Below the pieces are notes generated by a model. The model saw only the letters and a list, made by a program, of their open reading frames with translations. It was not told the DNA's origin and ran no database searches. Below are positions 43,131 through 54,639 of a DNA stretch of 64,000 bases, in pieces. The position numbers and the translations under genes are program-made. Source of the stretch: Tridacna crocea (taxonomy: Eukaryota; Mollusca; Bivalvia; Cardiida; Cardiidae); the NCBI GenBank assembly GCA_943736015.1, contig OX031059.1, positions 52,277,159 through 52,341,158 of the forward strand, written 5' to 3'. The stretch's first letter is position 1. Every line of letters begins with the position of its first letter.

Positions 43131-44569
43131 TTAAATATCACATATCAATTATCTTTAAGCCGGTGATAAAAAATATTCATCCAAACAAACAAACGATCAC
43201 GTTTTGTGCAGTTTAATATTGATCTATACTGTATTCGGAACCATCTTAAGTTGTGACAGGCACTTTAAAGGTTCGTGATGAATAGCCTTTTCCGTCCTAC
43301 ATATTTGCATGAATGTCCTATACATTATTTTGAATTTTATTTAGAATAAATTATGAGTCTTTTTGAGTCTTTTCGTGATTTGCCGTGCCGAGTAAAATAT
43401 TAAGTAAAAAGTAAAATTCTGCCCCCCCCCCCCCAATAAAAAATCGTGCGTATTGTCTCGTTTAATTTGTATCTGTTTCGTCCGCACATGCTTAAAAGGA
43501 TTTCGAATGATGGATATTTCTTTCGGAGCAAGGTTTTTCAAAAGTTTAAAACTTTAAATGTTTCTTTAAGCAGAGGTACATGTAAAGTACATTATGAAAA
43601 CTCCCTAAACAGTTCCAGAAAATGAAGACACGGTATTTTTTCTGAATTTTACTTTTCAAAGTTACTCAGCATAACAAAACAGGTGCCAAGTTTATATAGT
43701 CCGCTCAGAGACCCTTCAGACTGCCCTTTACTCCTCAATAATGACTCAAAACAGCTAATGTACATACACAATCAATATGTCATGACCTTGGAGCTAGAAT
43801 CTCAATCTAATCACGGCCTAAAGTGAATTATTTATACATTGGATTGGTGGACGAGTCTGCGCGAGATTTCTAAACTAGGTGCAGATGTCATTGTGAAGGA
43901 CATTCCTACAAATATATATGACAGAAAAAGAAAAATAAACAGTCCCCTATCGGCCGTATATATATTGCTGGCAGGTATGGTTTGTGAATTTCTGTGGAGG
44001 AGAAAGAACGTATTTGACCCACTTTCAGAATTATAAACACCATGTCTGTCTTTGTATGCAATGCTTTAAAGAAAGCCAGACATATAAGCACTTTTCTCCT
44101 TAAAGTAGGTTTATTGCTGAAGTTTTACAAAGACAAGATATGTTTGTTAAACACAATTGCCCCTGTAAAAGCAAATTTTGAGAAATATGGCCTGTAATTT
44201 GTGAGATGACCTTGACTTTATCAGCAGGTGTCTACCAATGAGAGGTACTTGCTTACCATGTATAACTGTTCGAATTTAATTACTTAGAGCCGTCACTGAA
44301 TACCACAGCCAGCACCTTGACCGAAAAAAGTGTCAAGTTCAAGGGAAGATAATTCCTCAACCAGGGGGAGTTGACACTTGAAAATTGCGCTTTGCAAAAT
44401 TTAAGTATATGATCAATGTATGTGCAAAGTATCAATACATTTGAAGAAAAACTGTGGGAGAAGTTCGCGACACAAAATTGCTAGTATTTTGTACACAGAC
44501 ATACAAAAGGACGGACAGACAGACAGGCTGATTCCAATATACCCCCGAAAACATTCGTTTTGCGGGTTT

Positions 44570-45170
44570 ATAATGAAGTGAATATTTACAAAGGTTTAGA
44601 AAAAAGTATGGAACTGTTTTATCAGTGATAATGTCGGAGTCCAAGGCCCGTAAATCCGTGAAAAAGCAGTGGGGCGGAACAAAACTGGAAATCGATTTGT
44701 AAGTCATAGTGGTTGACTTACATATCAAAAAATGAAGTGAATATGTACCAGGGTTCAGAAAAAAGTATGGAAAAGTGTTTTATCAGTGAACATTTTCAAA
44801 GTCCAAAGCCAGTAAATCTGTGAAAAATTAGTGGAATGGAACGAAAGTTGAACTTGATCTGTAAGTAAGAGTGGTTGACCTACAGAGCAAAATCCAGGTC
44901 AATATCTACCATCGTTTAGCAAAAAGAAGTCCTGAAAACTGTTTTTTCCGTGAAAATGTCTATGTCCTATGCCTGTAATTTCGTTAAAAATCAGTAAACC
45001 GGACCGAAACTTGGTCTGTAAGTCATGGAGGCTGACTTACTCCCCAAAAATCGGCTCAATACCTGCCAGCGTTTAGATTAAGTCCGGAAAACTGATTTGC
45101 CAAATTGACGGACGGACGGACGGACGATGACCAGTCACAATAAGCTCCCCCTGAGCATGTTGGCACGGGT
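44570..45170 (+). repeat. ~160-bp tandem repeat array (about three units) with ACGGACG end
   Basis: Units start at about 44570, 44730, 44888 and 45044, each with agaaaaaagtatgga-like, ccagtaaatctgtgaaaaat and gtaagtcatagtggttgac sequence. It closes with gacggacggacggacgatga, and aagctccccctgagcatgtt at 45150-45169. Confidence 0.8.
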
Positions 45171-45212
45171 TGCAAAGTTACAAATTTTGTGATTTACTCT
45201 TAACCACAAGGT

Positions 45213-46075
45213 GTTCTATCAGTCTTTGAAGGTCCAAGATCATATCTTTTACATTTCAGAAATTACGGCCCAGACGAAAATTCAAAGTGAAAAGGGCAAT
45301 ACCTCAAAAAGAAGGATGGCAGAGTTATGGTTCTTGTGCAGTGCACTTCTTAATAATGTGTTCTATTAGTCTTTGAAGTTTCAAGATGATGGATTTTGAA
45401 GTTTTGAAGTTATGGTCTTTACAAAATTTCAAACTGAAAAGTAACAAACGGCAATAACTCAAAAAAATAAAGGTGGCAGATTAATGATTCAAGTGCAATG
45501 CGCTTCTCCATAATGGGTTCTATCAGTGTATGAAGTTCCAAGTTAATAGCTTTTATGATTTGGAAGTTATGGCCTGGACAAAAATTTAAACTGAAAATTA
45601 ACAAAGGGCAATAACTCAAAAAATAAAGGCGGCAGAGTTATGCTTTATGTGCAGTGCACTTCTCCACAATGGGTTTTATCAGTGTATGAAGTTCCAAGTT
45701 AATAGCTTTTATAGTTTAGAAGTTATGTCCTGTACAAAAATTCAAACTAAAAATTAACAAAGGGCAGTTACTCAAAAAATAACGGTGGCAGAGTTATGGT
45801 TCATGTGCACTAAACTTCTCCATAATGGGTTCTATCAGTGTATGTAGTTTCAAGTTGATACCTTTTGTAGTATGGAAGTTATGGCATGGACAAAAATTTA
45901 AAGTGAAAAGTTGGTTATTTCAGAAATCAGGGGCAGATAATTTTAGAACGCAAACAGTGATCCAAATTCTAAGACCCAGGTGCACAACTAGACATTATGG
46001 AGATTCATTGAGGCAAGTTTCACATAATTCCGATGGAAACTGTAGGGGGAGTTGCGCACACTAGAAATTACTAAC
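45213..46075 (+). repeat. ~150-157-bp tandem repeat array (five units)
   Basis: gttctatcagtgtatgaagt-like phrases occur at 45213, 45360, 45517, 45669 and 45826, each followed by aagttatggc, caaaaattcaaa, ggcaataactcaaaaaa and gcagagttatgg. The period is 147-157 bp. Confidence 0.88.
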
Positions 46076-46125
46076 GGACGGACGGACAGACAGACAGACG
46101 GACAGACGGACGGACGGACGACCGG
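46076..46125 (+). repeat. ACGGACGG/ACAGACAG microsatellite
   Basis: cggacggacggacagacaga and similar units close the preceding array. The same kind of tract closes the 44.6-kb array. Confidence 0.9.
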
Positions 46126-46778
46126 GGGTGTAACATAATACGACCCTTCGGGCATATAAAAAGGGCGTACTTTCGATTCTCTTATAAACACATGAATATA
46201 CAACTCGCATTCGAGAATTATCTGAATACAGTCTGGTGGCTGGTCGACAGGTGTATCATGTGAGTGGCTGGGCGCCTGATAAACAGAAACGTTTCTTTGT
46301 GAATGCATTCGATCGACCGTTCGATCGGGCGTTCGCTCATTCGTTCAGTCACTCGTTCAGTCATTCATTTGGTCGCTTAGGCCCCAGTCCATTCGTTCGT
46401 GTTCGTTTATCAATATATCGTTTTTAATATTGATCCAGTCCTTCTTTAGCTGCCAAGACCATATTTTTACACTTTATACCCTTGTTGAAATTCTTAAAGC
46501 GCGAAGGAAAAAGCTATTTTGCGCATACGTCGACTTCTCGGCAGCTTTTGATAAGGTTCATAGAGCCAGTCTGTGGCAAACAGTTTTGAATCATAACATA
46601 AATGGTAAAATATTCCAAGTAATATACAATATGTACAGTAATATTAAGTCATGTGTGTCATTACAAGGATCCTTCTCCGCATATTTTGATTGCCAGAATG
46701 GTGTAAGACAAGGCGAAAACTTATCACCGTTACTATTTGCGCTGTTTTTGAATGATATGCAGTCATATATGGCGAGCA

Positions 46779-46996
46779 ACACGCGAAAAGGGGCATTCGG
46801 ACATTTGCGTAAAGTAACGTTTCCGAAACGACACTTTCTGTTTTTATGCAATTTTCTATTTTTCGCAAGTGTACTGTAGCACAAAATCTAATGCAATCGT
46901 AAAGTGCCGTCATGGATTAGCCTGCGCGGACTGCGCAGGCTGATCCGAGACGACACTTTACGCCAATGTCCGAATGCCCCTTTTCGCGTGTTGCAG
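46779..46996. repeat. ~218-bp hairpin MITE inside LINE copy 2
   Basis: Ends are CAACACGCGAAAAGGGGCAT and its inverse, and both continue inward through tcggacatt..gcgtaaagt. The core holds the palindrome gcctgcgcggactgcgcagg at 46921-46940. The flanks resemble each other (cagtcatatat / cagtccatatt), so an imprecise ~20-bp duplication is possible. The core is familiar from bivalve repeats, by recollection. Confidence 0.82.
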
Positions 46997-47571
46997 TCCA
47001 TATTGAGTCAAATGGTGGCCTTGGCATAGAGCTCAATGATGCTCGCGATATTTTATGGCTTAAACTTCTAATTTTGCTATATGCCGATGACACCGTTATC
47101 CTTCCAGATACAGCCGAAAACCTTCAATCCAGTCTAAATGCCTTCCACAACTACTGTGCAGAATGGCAACTTAATGTGAACATCAATAAAACCAAAATTA
47201 CTGTTTTTGGAGCACGTAACCTTAATGGATATAATTTTTATTTAGGTGACCAGCCTATAGACACTAGAGTTTTGCAACATACACCAGTACCGGCCGCCGA
47301 CTACAGACTACAGACTTTATTGAGGGGTTTTCTCAAACTATTTGTGGGACGATTGTGTGCATGAAAAAAAAAAAATACGTTCACATTCATTACCAGTACT
47401 ATTTCAAAAAGGAGAAAAATAACTAGCTATTGAATTATACACAAATACTCTCAATGACGATTGTGAACTTGTCAAGGGCGATTTCTGAAGCATGGTGAAA
47501 TACAAAACAATACATTAATTATCGTATTTTTTTTAATCCTTCAAAGACAAATATTTTAATGACAGATCAGG

Positions 47572-50500
47572 TCAGTCGTCTTCCTCTGAACTACTAACTC
47601 CCAGCTCCCTTAACAGTTTTGGCACCTTCTTTGTCAGAAACTTCTGATAGGCCAGGTGACTTTGCCTGATGATGTCTGACAGTGGCCTCTTTTTTGTACC
47701 TGTCCGTGGATTACTAGCGTTGGTTGAAGATCCCAACGGCACTGGAGGATCTGTGAAATATACGCATTTTTTCACGATTGTAATTTCATTATTATTATTC
47801 TTTCTTATGTCAAAGGTGAAATGCTAGAAAAGTAATTTAAATCTTTACCAAATAATCCCAGGTTTTCACGACTCTGAGAGAGAAGCCTTTTGAAAACATC
47901 GTGGGAAAAGGAGAAATACTGGTAACCAGCATTTTCTCCTTTTTCCACAATGTTTTCCACCCTTTCGACAACAAATTTTAATTTTTCAGTCACATTTTGT
48001 TTTCTGCAAATGCTTTCAATTTGGACCTGCCTGAAATTCTGTTGTTTGGTAAAGAGTTAAGCCTATCACACAGAGTTGATCGACTGACTGTATTGTAACG
48101 CCGTTTTCAACATTATTTTAGTTATATTGCAGCAGCAGGTGCAACTGTGCAAGCGCGAATTTCTGTTGACAATGATCAATGGTGAGAGAAGAATGAAATC
48201 TGTCGCAGTGACTATCATCAATCCTCGGAAAGAAATAGGCCGAGCTGCGGATTCGAAGTTTCACAAAAAGATCAATTCAGACCTGTCCTGAACCAGGGGT
48301 ATAACCACAGATAAATATCTTGTTTCGGTTATAACCAATGATTATTTCATTGAAAACTGTTTTACGCCGCTTTTAACATTATTTCAGTCATATCACGGCC
48401 ACAGCTCACATATTTATGTATTTCCTGCGTTTCACCAGTACTAGGCTAGGGCTTTGAAGTGTATTGCCCAAGGTCAATCCCACGAGAAACCCTGAGGACC
48501 GTGTGTGGCTCAAACCCGGGGCCTCCAGGTCATGAGTCTCACTTGACCACTGAGCCACGCAGGACCTCAATTATAACCAACCTATGTGATAAATATGATG
48601 AGCAGCAGGTTAACGCCAACAATGTTCATACAGAGGGAGAAGGATTAAATGTTCTATACCTCAATACTTTTGAAACCTTTTAAACTGAAAGTATTGTGCA
48701 TTTTGACCACATGCGTTACTAAATAATCCCCTTTTGTTTGCCACTTATGTTGAAGGTGTTCGAGAACACCTGAGGAACAAGAGAACTTTCCGTGATTTTC
48801 CGACCTTTTGCTTAAAAGTACAAGTAGTTATGCTCAAGTAAACACTGTATTTCGATTGTTGTAAGTTTACCTGCCACCTGCATTTCGCCTTCACCTGCTT
48901 TCATGCGGTGTGGAGTGGTCAGGTTACCCTCTGGGTCAGGTTGCGGATTAGCAGGGACTGGATCATTCTCATCTGTAAATGTGTTCGCTATCTCGTCTCT
49001 TCTGTTTCCATCTTGTTGCTGTTGCGATTTTTCATTGCTAGATTGAAGTATATGTCTCCTCTCCGCATCTTTTATTCTTTGAACCTCCGTTCTGTAAAAT
49101 AAAGCAATTAATCATTGTCGTAAAATTCTTGTGGGTAGAAAGCATGACAACACTGCGTTGAAGTATGCAAGTTTTCACCTACAGATTTTAATATATTGCA
49201 ATCCAGTCTGTCTGTCTGTCTGTCTGTCTGTCTGCCCGTCCACGTGTCTGTCAATTTGTCTGCTCGTCTCTACGTTACTTGTGTGACACAGCTTTTAAAT
49301 AACATGTTTCACATGAAAAAAATCCAGATGCGTGAAAGATTTTCAACAAAACAAGAGGGGCAAGATGGCCCTGGATCGCTCACCTGAATTTCTGAGAGAA
49401 CGACAGCCATTTCTTTCAAAATGTAATCGGCCCTTTCAGAGAAAAAGAATTTTTAAGAACTTCTTCATGTCGTATAGTGTAAATAGCCCACAGTCATCAG
49501 AGCCATGTTTCTTAATGGATCAAAATTTCTAGAGCAATTTTTGAAAAGGGTTAGCTAAGAAACATTTGTGAGATCTGCCTTTTCAAAGAAAAAGAATTTC
49601 TTCATGGCCAAATAGTGCAAGTAGCCCCCATTCACCAGAGCCATGTTTCTAGACAAATCAGCATTTTGCGAACATTTTTTGAAAAGGGTTACCAAAGGAA
49701 CATTTCTGTGAGATTATTTCAAAATCTGATCAGCCGTTTCATAGAAGAAAAAATTAAAGAATTTCATCATGGCCATATATTGCAAGAAGCCCTCATTCAC
49801 CAGAGCCATGTTTCTTGATGGATCAAAATTTCACAAACAATTTTTAAAAAGGGTCATCCAAGGAACATTTCTGTGAAATTATTTCAAAATCTAACAAGAA
49901 GTTTTAGAGAAGAAGAATTTTTAAAAATTTCTTCATTTCCATATAGTGCAAGTAGCCCCCATTCACCAGAGCTATGTTTCTTGACAGATCAAAATTTCAC
50001 GAACAATTTTTGCAAAGGGTCATTCAAGGAGCATCCCTGTGAAATTATTTCAAATTCTGACCAGAGGTTTCAGAGAAGAAGAATTCTTAAGAATTTCTTA
50101 ATTTCCATATAATGCAAGTAGCCCCCATTCACCAGGGCCACATTTTTTGACGGATCAAAATTTTACGAACAACTTTTGAAAAGGGTCACCCAAGGAACAT
50201 ATCTGTGAAATTATTTCAAAATCTGACCAGCGGTTTCAGAGGAGAACATTTTAAAGAATTCCCTAGAAAATTCCATTTGGTTGCCATGGCAACCAGAGTT
50301 TTTGATGGAATCAAATTCTGTGAACAATTTTTAAAGAGGACCTCCCAAGGAACATTCCAGCCAAGTTTGGTCTAAATCCGCTTAGCGGTTTAGGAGGAGT
50401 TGATGTTTAAAGAATTGTTGACGACGCACGACGCACTGACGCACGACGCACGACGGACACCGGGTGATCCTAAAAGCTCCCCTTGAGCACGTTGTGTTCA

Positions 50501-51437
50501 GGTGAGCTAAAAAAAGATATTTTCAATTTAGAAAATTAAATACATTTTACCTTATATCACCATCTTTTATAGTGTCAATGTCTGTGGACATCAGTTTTCC
50601 AAACTTAGTAGACAGCCGATCCCTAAGTTGTTTTTCAGTAGAAGTTCGGTACAATTCCTGTGTTTTGTTAGGAAGACGGTGATAGTTTTCTTTTACCTCA
50701 TCTAGCACGTCAGCCCATCTTGAAGGGTGAGACTGATAAGCCCTAAGGAGGAGTAAAGTCTCTTCTTTCTCCATCAAAATTCTCTTTTTTCTTCTAGGAA
50801 GGGTAATTTCTGCTTCGAGAAAAAAAAGTGAATAAGCTAATTATACAAGGAAACATGCTACAGGCCTTTTTAAACATTTTTTAAAAGCATAGTTCCGCTG
50901 TCGTGCTTTACTGATTTACAAAAGAAAAAAATAAAAATTTAAGTCATCTACAGACGACAAAATAATCATGGTTTGCGAGACTGCTTCGAGCAACCTCTCC
51001 TTTTGCTAGAAGCAATATTCTCATAGGAAATATGTGTGGGGTACGTTACAAGGCCACATTGTGTGGTAAATTAAAACGGTTTAAAACATGATACCATTTA
51101 GTCTTGTCCAGTAAAGTGCATTCATTTCAAATACGTTTGTCGTAAAAAGAGATTCGTTCGAAAGGAATGGGAAGCTTTGATTGGTTTGTGATTTCAAGAT
51201 ACATGTTCTTCGGTTGAAAATACACAATCATAAATGCTTAGTGATTTAACAGAGCACGAGGAAAAAAAAGTAACGTGTGTATGTCTTCATACTTTCAATA
51301 TGCATGTGAGTTTGAAACTTACTATCTTTTTGTAGCTTAGAAAGAAGAACAAAATGCACTTCCTGAAAGCCATTTAAGTGAAAAATATTTGTTTAAATAA
51401 TCATTTTAAAAAAAAGAATTGTCTTACCGGTTGCCAT
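47572..51437 (-). CDS. Harbinger accessory Myb/SANT-like protein, four exons, 222 aa
   Basis: Exons on the minus strand: 51428-51437, 50551-50809, 48871-49091 and 47572-47750. All junctions are GT..AG: donors GTAAGA, GTAAAA, GTAAAC; acceptors gaagcag, tttacag, ttcacag. Phases join to one 669-nt frame ending TGA at 47572-47574. The N-terminus MATEITLPRRKKR is basic. Next is a helical Myb/SANT- or MADF-like domain (about residues 18-75) with ETLLLLRAYQSHPSRWADVL and KQLRDRLSTKFGKL. A Gln/Asp-rich middle follows. The C-terminus has RPLSDIIRQSHLAYQKFL and an acidic tail SSSEEDD. In this superfamily the Myb-like partner binds DNA and imports the transposase into the nucleus. The exon model is mine, by eye; the exact phase match is strong support. 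Confidence 0.85.
47837..48060 (+). repeat. TTAA-MITE, complete, in intron 3 of the Harbinger gene
   Basis: TTAA at 47837-47840 and 48057-48060. The hairpin is slightly asymmetric (gagaaatactggtaaccagc). Confidence 0.9.
48358..48568 (-). repeat. tRNA-derived SINE
   Basis: On the minus strand the head reads GTGGCTCAGTGGTC (A box, 48545-48558) and GGGTTTGAGCC (B box, 48507-48517), an RNA polymerase III promoter. The body runs through ctcgtgggattgaccttggg to the tail gtgatatgactgaaataatg, ttaaaagcggcgtaaaac. It lies in an intron of the Harbinger gene, in the same orientation. A second tail fragment is at 48100-48160. Confidence 0.85.
49204..49236 (+). repeat. (CTGT)n microsatellite
   Basis: ctgtctgtctgtctgtctgt with slight decay at its 3' end. 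Confidence 0.95.
49350..50512 (+). mobile_element. Satellite-bearing non-autonomous element (166-bp units), intronic
   Basis: Begins agaggggcaagatggccctg, gatcgctcacctga, and ends gagcacgttgtgttcaggtg, agctaaaa, so CTCACCTGA and TCAGGTGAG form short inverted ends. The inside is four to five units of the same 166-bp satellite as in element X (gtgaaattatttcaaa at about 49709, 49870, 50037, 50204), closed by gacgcacgacgcac. It lies in intron 2 of the Harbinger Myb-like gene. Confidence 0.85.
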
Positions 51438-51815
51438 ATCCTGTGTTTAGTTGTTCCTTGTTTGGGTAAGAAAATCCGTGCTACCAAAGGTAAAACGCAC
51501 AAGTTGCTGACGCATTGTTAAAGGAACTGTTTACTTTAAGTAACAGTCCTTTGCTTGATAATCCATTTCTGACTTTTCCAATAAAAAATAAATGACAGTA
51601 AGGACAAATGTGGGTGTATGTTCTGATAGAGCAGAAAACTTTATTGAAAAAGGAAGAAACGATCAGAATGGGGAAAAGGAGAAATTGCTCATTCTGAGCA
51701 ACATTTTCTTTATCCACAATGCTTTTAAGAACATCTTGATGATTTCTAAAGGCATTCATATGAGATAAAGGTTTATCTGGCAAATCTATAATTCACAGTT
51801 TTATACCCGTAGGGA
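51438..51815. promoter_or_regulatory. Divergent intergenic region of the Harbinger element
   Basis: This 378-bp gap separates the start codons of the two oppositely oriented genes, so promoters for both should lie here. It holds a hairpin related to the TTAA-MITE core (tggggaaaaggagaaattgc, ttctgagcaa, at about 51669-51735). No TATA box can be assigned with confidence. Confidence 0.4.
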
Positions 51816-52871
51816 ATGGGCCGTTTTCAAAGAAGAATCGTTATGTCTTTGCTGCCAAAATTATGCCAACCGCCGCCTGATGCAGACGAATTCATGCAAT
51901 TGGTAATCAGAGTTCTCATGATAGTACTACGACCACCTATCACAACGGCGCATGAGTTAAGGACTGTAGCTCGACTTTTTTCTGGGGATATTAATTTATA
52001 TGAAGGCAGAGATGTTTTTAGATTGTTTGCTACGAACCGATTGCACTTTTATAATATTACCGGCGAGACCCCAGAAACGTTTATAAACCTAGTTAATATT
52101 CTTCATGTTAAACATTGTAACAGACACAAGCTTTCTGTAAGAAACAGAGTTCTCCTGTTTTTGATATGGTTGCGCAGCTATCCACGATATCACATGTTGT
52201 CTGCTATTTTTGATGTGTGCGTGTCGAGTATAAAAGTTGAAATACGGACAATGTTTACATGTTTTGAAAGTAAAATAAGTTCTTATATAAGATGGCCATC
52301 CGAGCAAGAGTGGTCCGCTATGCGAGGTATCTGGGAGAAGATTCCTTCTGCAGTCGGAGCTGTAGACGGTACATCTCATAGAATCAATAGACCACAAAAT
52401 GAACCACAAGAGCAGTATTTTTCTGGACATCGGCATTGTCATGTGATACATACACAAATAATTATTGATAACCGCGGAACGATTGTTCATGTTGAAAGTG
52501 GCTTTTTAGGACATATAAATGATGCTCAACAATTTAATCTTATGACCAGAATTGGGCCTAATCTACAGCTTCCCTTTCCAGAAAATTGCCATTTACTTGC
52601 AGATAGAATTTATGCAAATAGATTTCCCCTTCTAACAGCATATAAAAGTGTTCAACTTGGAAGAATGGAAGGACCGAGACTTCGGAAATGCCGCAAGTTC
52701 AATTCATACCTAACTTGCTGTAGAGTTTCTGTTGAGCACAGCATAGCTAGACTTAAATCTTACAGGGCTGTAAGTGATGTTTGGAGACACCCTAGACACT
52801 TACTAAGCCGTACTGTGAATATATGTGCCGGTTTGGTGCGTCGAAGGAAGGAAATCGGCTTAAATTACTAA
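51816..52871 (+). CDS. PIF/Harbinger DDE transposase, 351 aa
   Basis: This is the catalytic transposase (DDE_Tnp_4 / HARBI1 family) that cuts and joins the element ends in the nucleus. It is a single exon with ATG at 51816. The N-terminal third is helical, with a helix-turn-helix-like stretch (KLSVRNRVLLFLIWLRSYP). The catalytic residues are D184 (SAVGAVDGTSHRI), D263 (CHLLADRIYANR) and E307 (CRVSVEHSIARLKSYR). The C-terminus reads NICAGLVRRRKEIGLNY. The length matches the usual ~350 aa. No stop, frameshift or missing catalytic residue is seen, so it may be functional. Confidence 0.95.
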   Translation: MGRFQRRIVMSLLPKLCQPPPDADEFMQLVIRVLMIVLRPPITTAHELRTVARLFSGDINLYEGRDVFRLFATNRLHFYNITGETPETFINLVNILHVKHCNRHKLSVRNRVLLFLIWLRSYPRYHMLSAIFDVCVSSIKVEIRTMFTCFESKISSYIRWPSEQEWSAMRGIWEKIPSAVGAVDGTSHRINRPQNEPQEQYFSGHRHCHVIHTQIIIDNRGTIVHVESGFLGHINDAQQFNLMTRIGPNLQLPFPENCHLLADRIYANRFPLLTAYKSVQLGRMEGPRLRKCRKFNSYLTCCRVSVEHSIARLKSYRAVSDVWRHPRHLLSRTVNICAGLVRRRKEIGLNY

Positions 52872-54009
52872 ATAATACCCAGGAATGCCGTGCACAGATA
52901 CTTGTGTAAGTCACTGTTGATTTATTTGCTATTATCTTTGATATACTGATAGCGAATGTGAACCTTTAATCTATTTTCACAATCGACTCATGTACGGATG
53001 TTTTGAGAAAACCCCTACTTAAAGTCAATAGTCTGTAGTCCGCAGCCGGTACTGGTGTATGTTGCAAAACTCTATTACAAGTACTTATCACTATCTAGAA
53101 GTGACATTTTCTGCAACCGGGTCATTTCTACAATCCCGCAAGCATACATGTATTTCGCAACAAGCACGAAAAGCTACTTACCTCTTATTCGCAAAGGCTC
53201 ACAATGCTGATCTTCCTGTTGATCTTACCCTCAAACTGTTTGATCACACTGTCCTACCCATATTAACATAAGGATCTGAAATTTTTGGATTTGGAAACCT
53301 AGATATTATTGAAAATGTTCACAATGAATTTCTTAGGAAACATCTGAAAGTACGAAAAAGCACCCCTTTGTATATGATACACGGTGAGTTGGGTCGTTAT
53401 CCAATATATGTAATTATTAAAAGTAGAATGATACAATTCTGGAGCAAACTCTTTGTTAACAGAAGTAAAATTTCATTTAAAATATACAATTATATGTTAA
53501 GTCAACAGTCAACAAGGTTTAAATGGGTGACAGAAATCAAATCTATCCTTGATTCTGTAGGGCTCTCTTACGTTTGGCAACAACACGCCACCGTTCCGCT
53601 TAATCTTCACAAAGTAGTTACACAAATACTCAATGACCAATATACTCAACAATGGAATACATTAGTGAATTCGTCCAACAAAGGCAAATTATACCACATT
53701 TATAGAGAGTCTATAGGATTTGAAGTATACCTCAAACTCCTACCCTTGAAAGATGCGCTTTCCCTCTTTAAATTTCGCACAGGTAATCATAAACTCCCCA
53801 TTGAAACAGGAAGATGGGATGGCACATTAATTGAGCACCGAAAGTGCAGCCTATGTCAACATGGCGAAATCGGCACTGAACGACACTATCTCCTGTCCTG
53901 TGATCATTTTAATGACACTAGATCCATGTATTTATCGAACATCAACAGTGAATATAATTATAAGAAACTGATGCAGTCCTCTAGTCCTGCTATTTTATCA
54001 AAACTATAG

Positions 54010-54639
54010 TTCGTTTTATGAAATGTATTATGTTTAAGTTTAACTCTTAATTCCATATAGGCCTACTGAACATAACCTGCGGAAGCAGGAACGAGAATTT
54101 ATTTTTTTTTTTTGTAAATGGAATATTTGTTGCAAGCGAGTTTCTTTTACTTTTCTTATATATATATATTTTTTTCAACTTGTTGTTATTGTTTTCTGTA
54201 TCTCATTGAATCATGTCTCTCTATGTTGTAAGGCACTAACTTACCAAATTTAAACAACGTTGTCATAAAGTTAAGGGGGGGGCGCTCGTATTGAGAGTCC
54301 CTCCCGCCCTACAAACTGCTGTATGCTTTTCCGAAGAGGAACAACACGTGCATTGTCAATGTTTTCGTCTGCTGTGCTATTTGCAAATGGCTTGGAATCT
54401 ATTAGAATTGAGCCGCAAACCCATTTATTCAGACTGTTTAGAATATAGTCTATACAAAGATCTAAGCCTTTAAATTTGAAATGATGACAGAAAATATGAA
54501 TCTTTAAATTTTGTCTCCTTCCATTGTTTCTTTAAAGATGAAACGGCTTAAAATTCGATGTTTTATTTATTTATCTCGGACTATTCATTGTACTACTAGT
54601 ACTACGTCTATATACAAATGTACATATGTTATACAAACG
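54010..54639. other. Trailing sequence of LINE copy 2 and gene-free DNA
   Basis: Follows the stop of LINE copy 2. It is AT-rich, with a (TA)n-like run at about 54158-54170. No poly-A tail or TSD for the LINE was recognised. Confidence 0.4.

Larger units (their letters stand above)
47267..53072 (+). mobile_element. PIF/Harbinger DNA transposon, apparently complete (5.8 kb)
   Basis: The ends are GAGTTTTGCAACATACACCA at 47267 and the inverse ending GTTGCAAAACTC at 53072, with inverted repeats of about 90 bp (47267-47357, 52979-53072). The flanks fit a TA or CTA duplication (47264-47266 and 53072-53074). Excision would rejoin LINE copy 2 in frame. It carries the two genes typical of the superfamily: a DDE transposase (plus) and a divergent Myb/SANT-like gene (minus). 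A TTAA-MITE, a SINE and a satellite element have entered the introns of the second gene. Confidence 0.92.
46436..54009 (+). pseudogene. LINE ORF2 (reverse transcriptase) copy 2, split by a Harbinger element and dead
   Basis: Two pieces, 46436-47263 and 53073-54009, form one LINE ORF related to the one at 12.5-15.5 kb. It starts 5'-truncated at CQDHIFTLYTLVEIL, then AYVDFSAAFDKVH, GVRQGENLSPLLFALF and LLYADDTVI (YADD near 47080). A hairpin MITE interrupts it at 46779-46996. The Harbinger element interrupts it at 47267, between QPID and TYHYLEVTF. The second piece has an in-frame TAA at 53269-53271, where the relative has Tyr (ILTYGSE). It continues with GELGRYPI and ends with the CSLC..ERHYLLSC knuckle. 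Endonuclease and ORF1 are absent. Confidence 0.9.

Noticed and set aside
43839..44036. 65-aa open frame MDWWTSLREISKLG
   Set aside because: No recognised family, no splice or repeat support; length is compatible with chance in AT-rich DNA.
44432..44728. 98-aa minus-strand open frame
   Set aside because: Overlaps the ~160-bp tandem array and shows no protein-like conservation.
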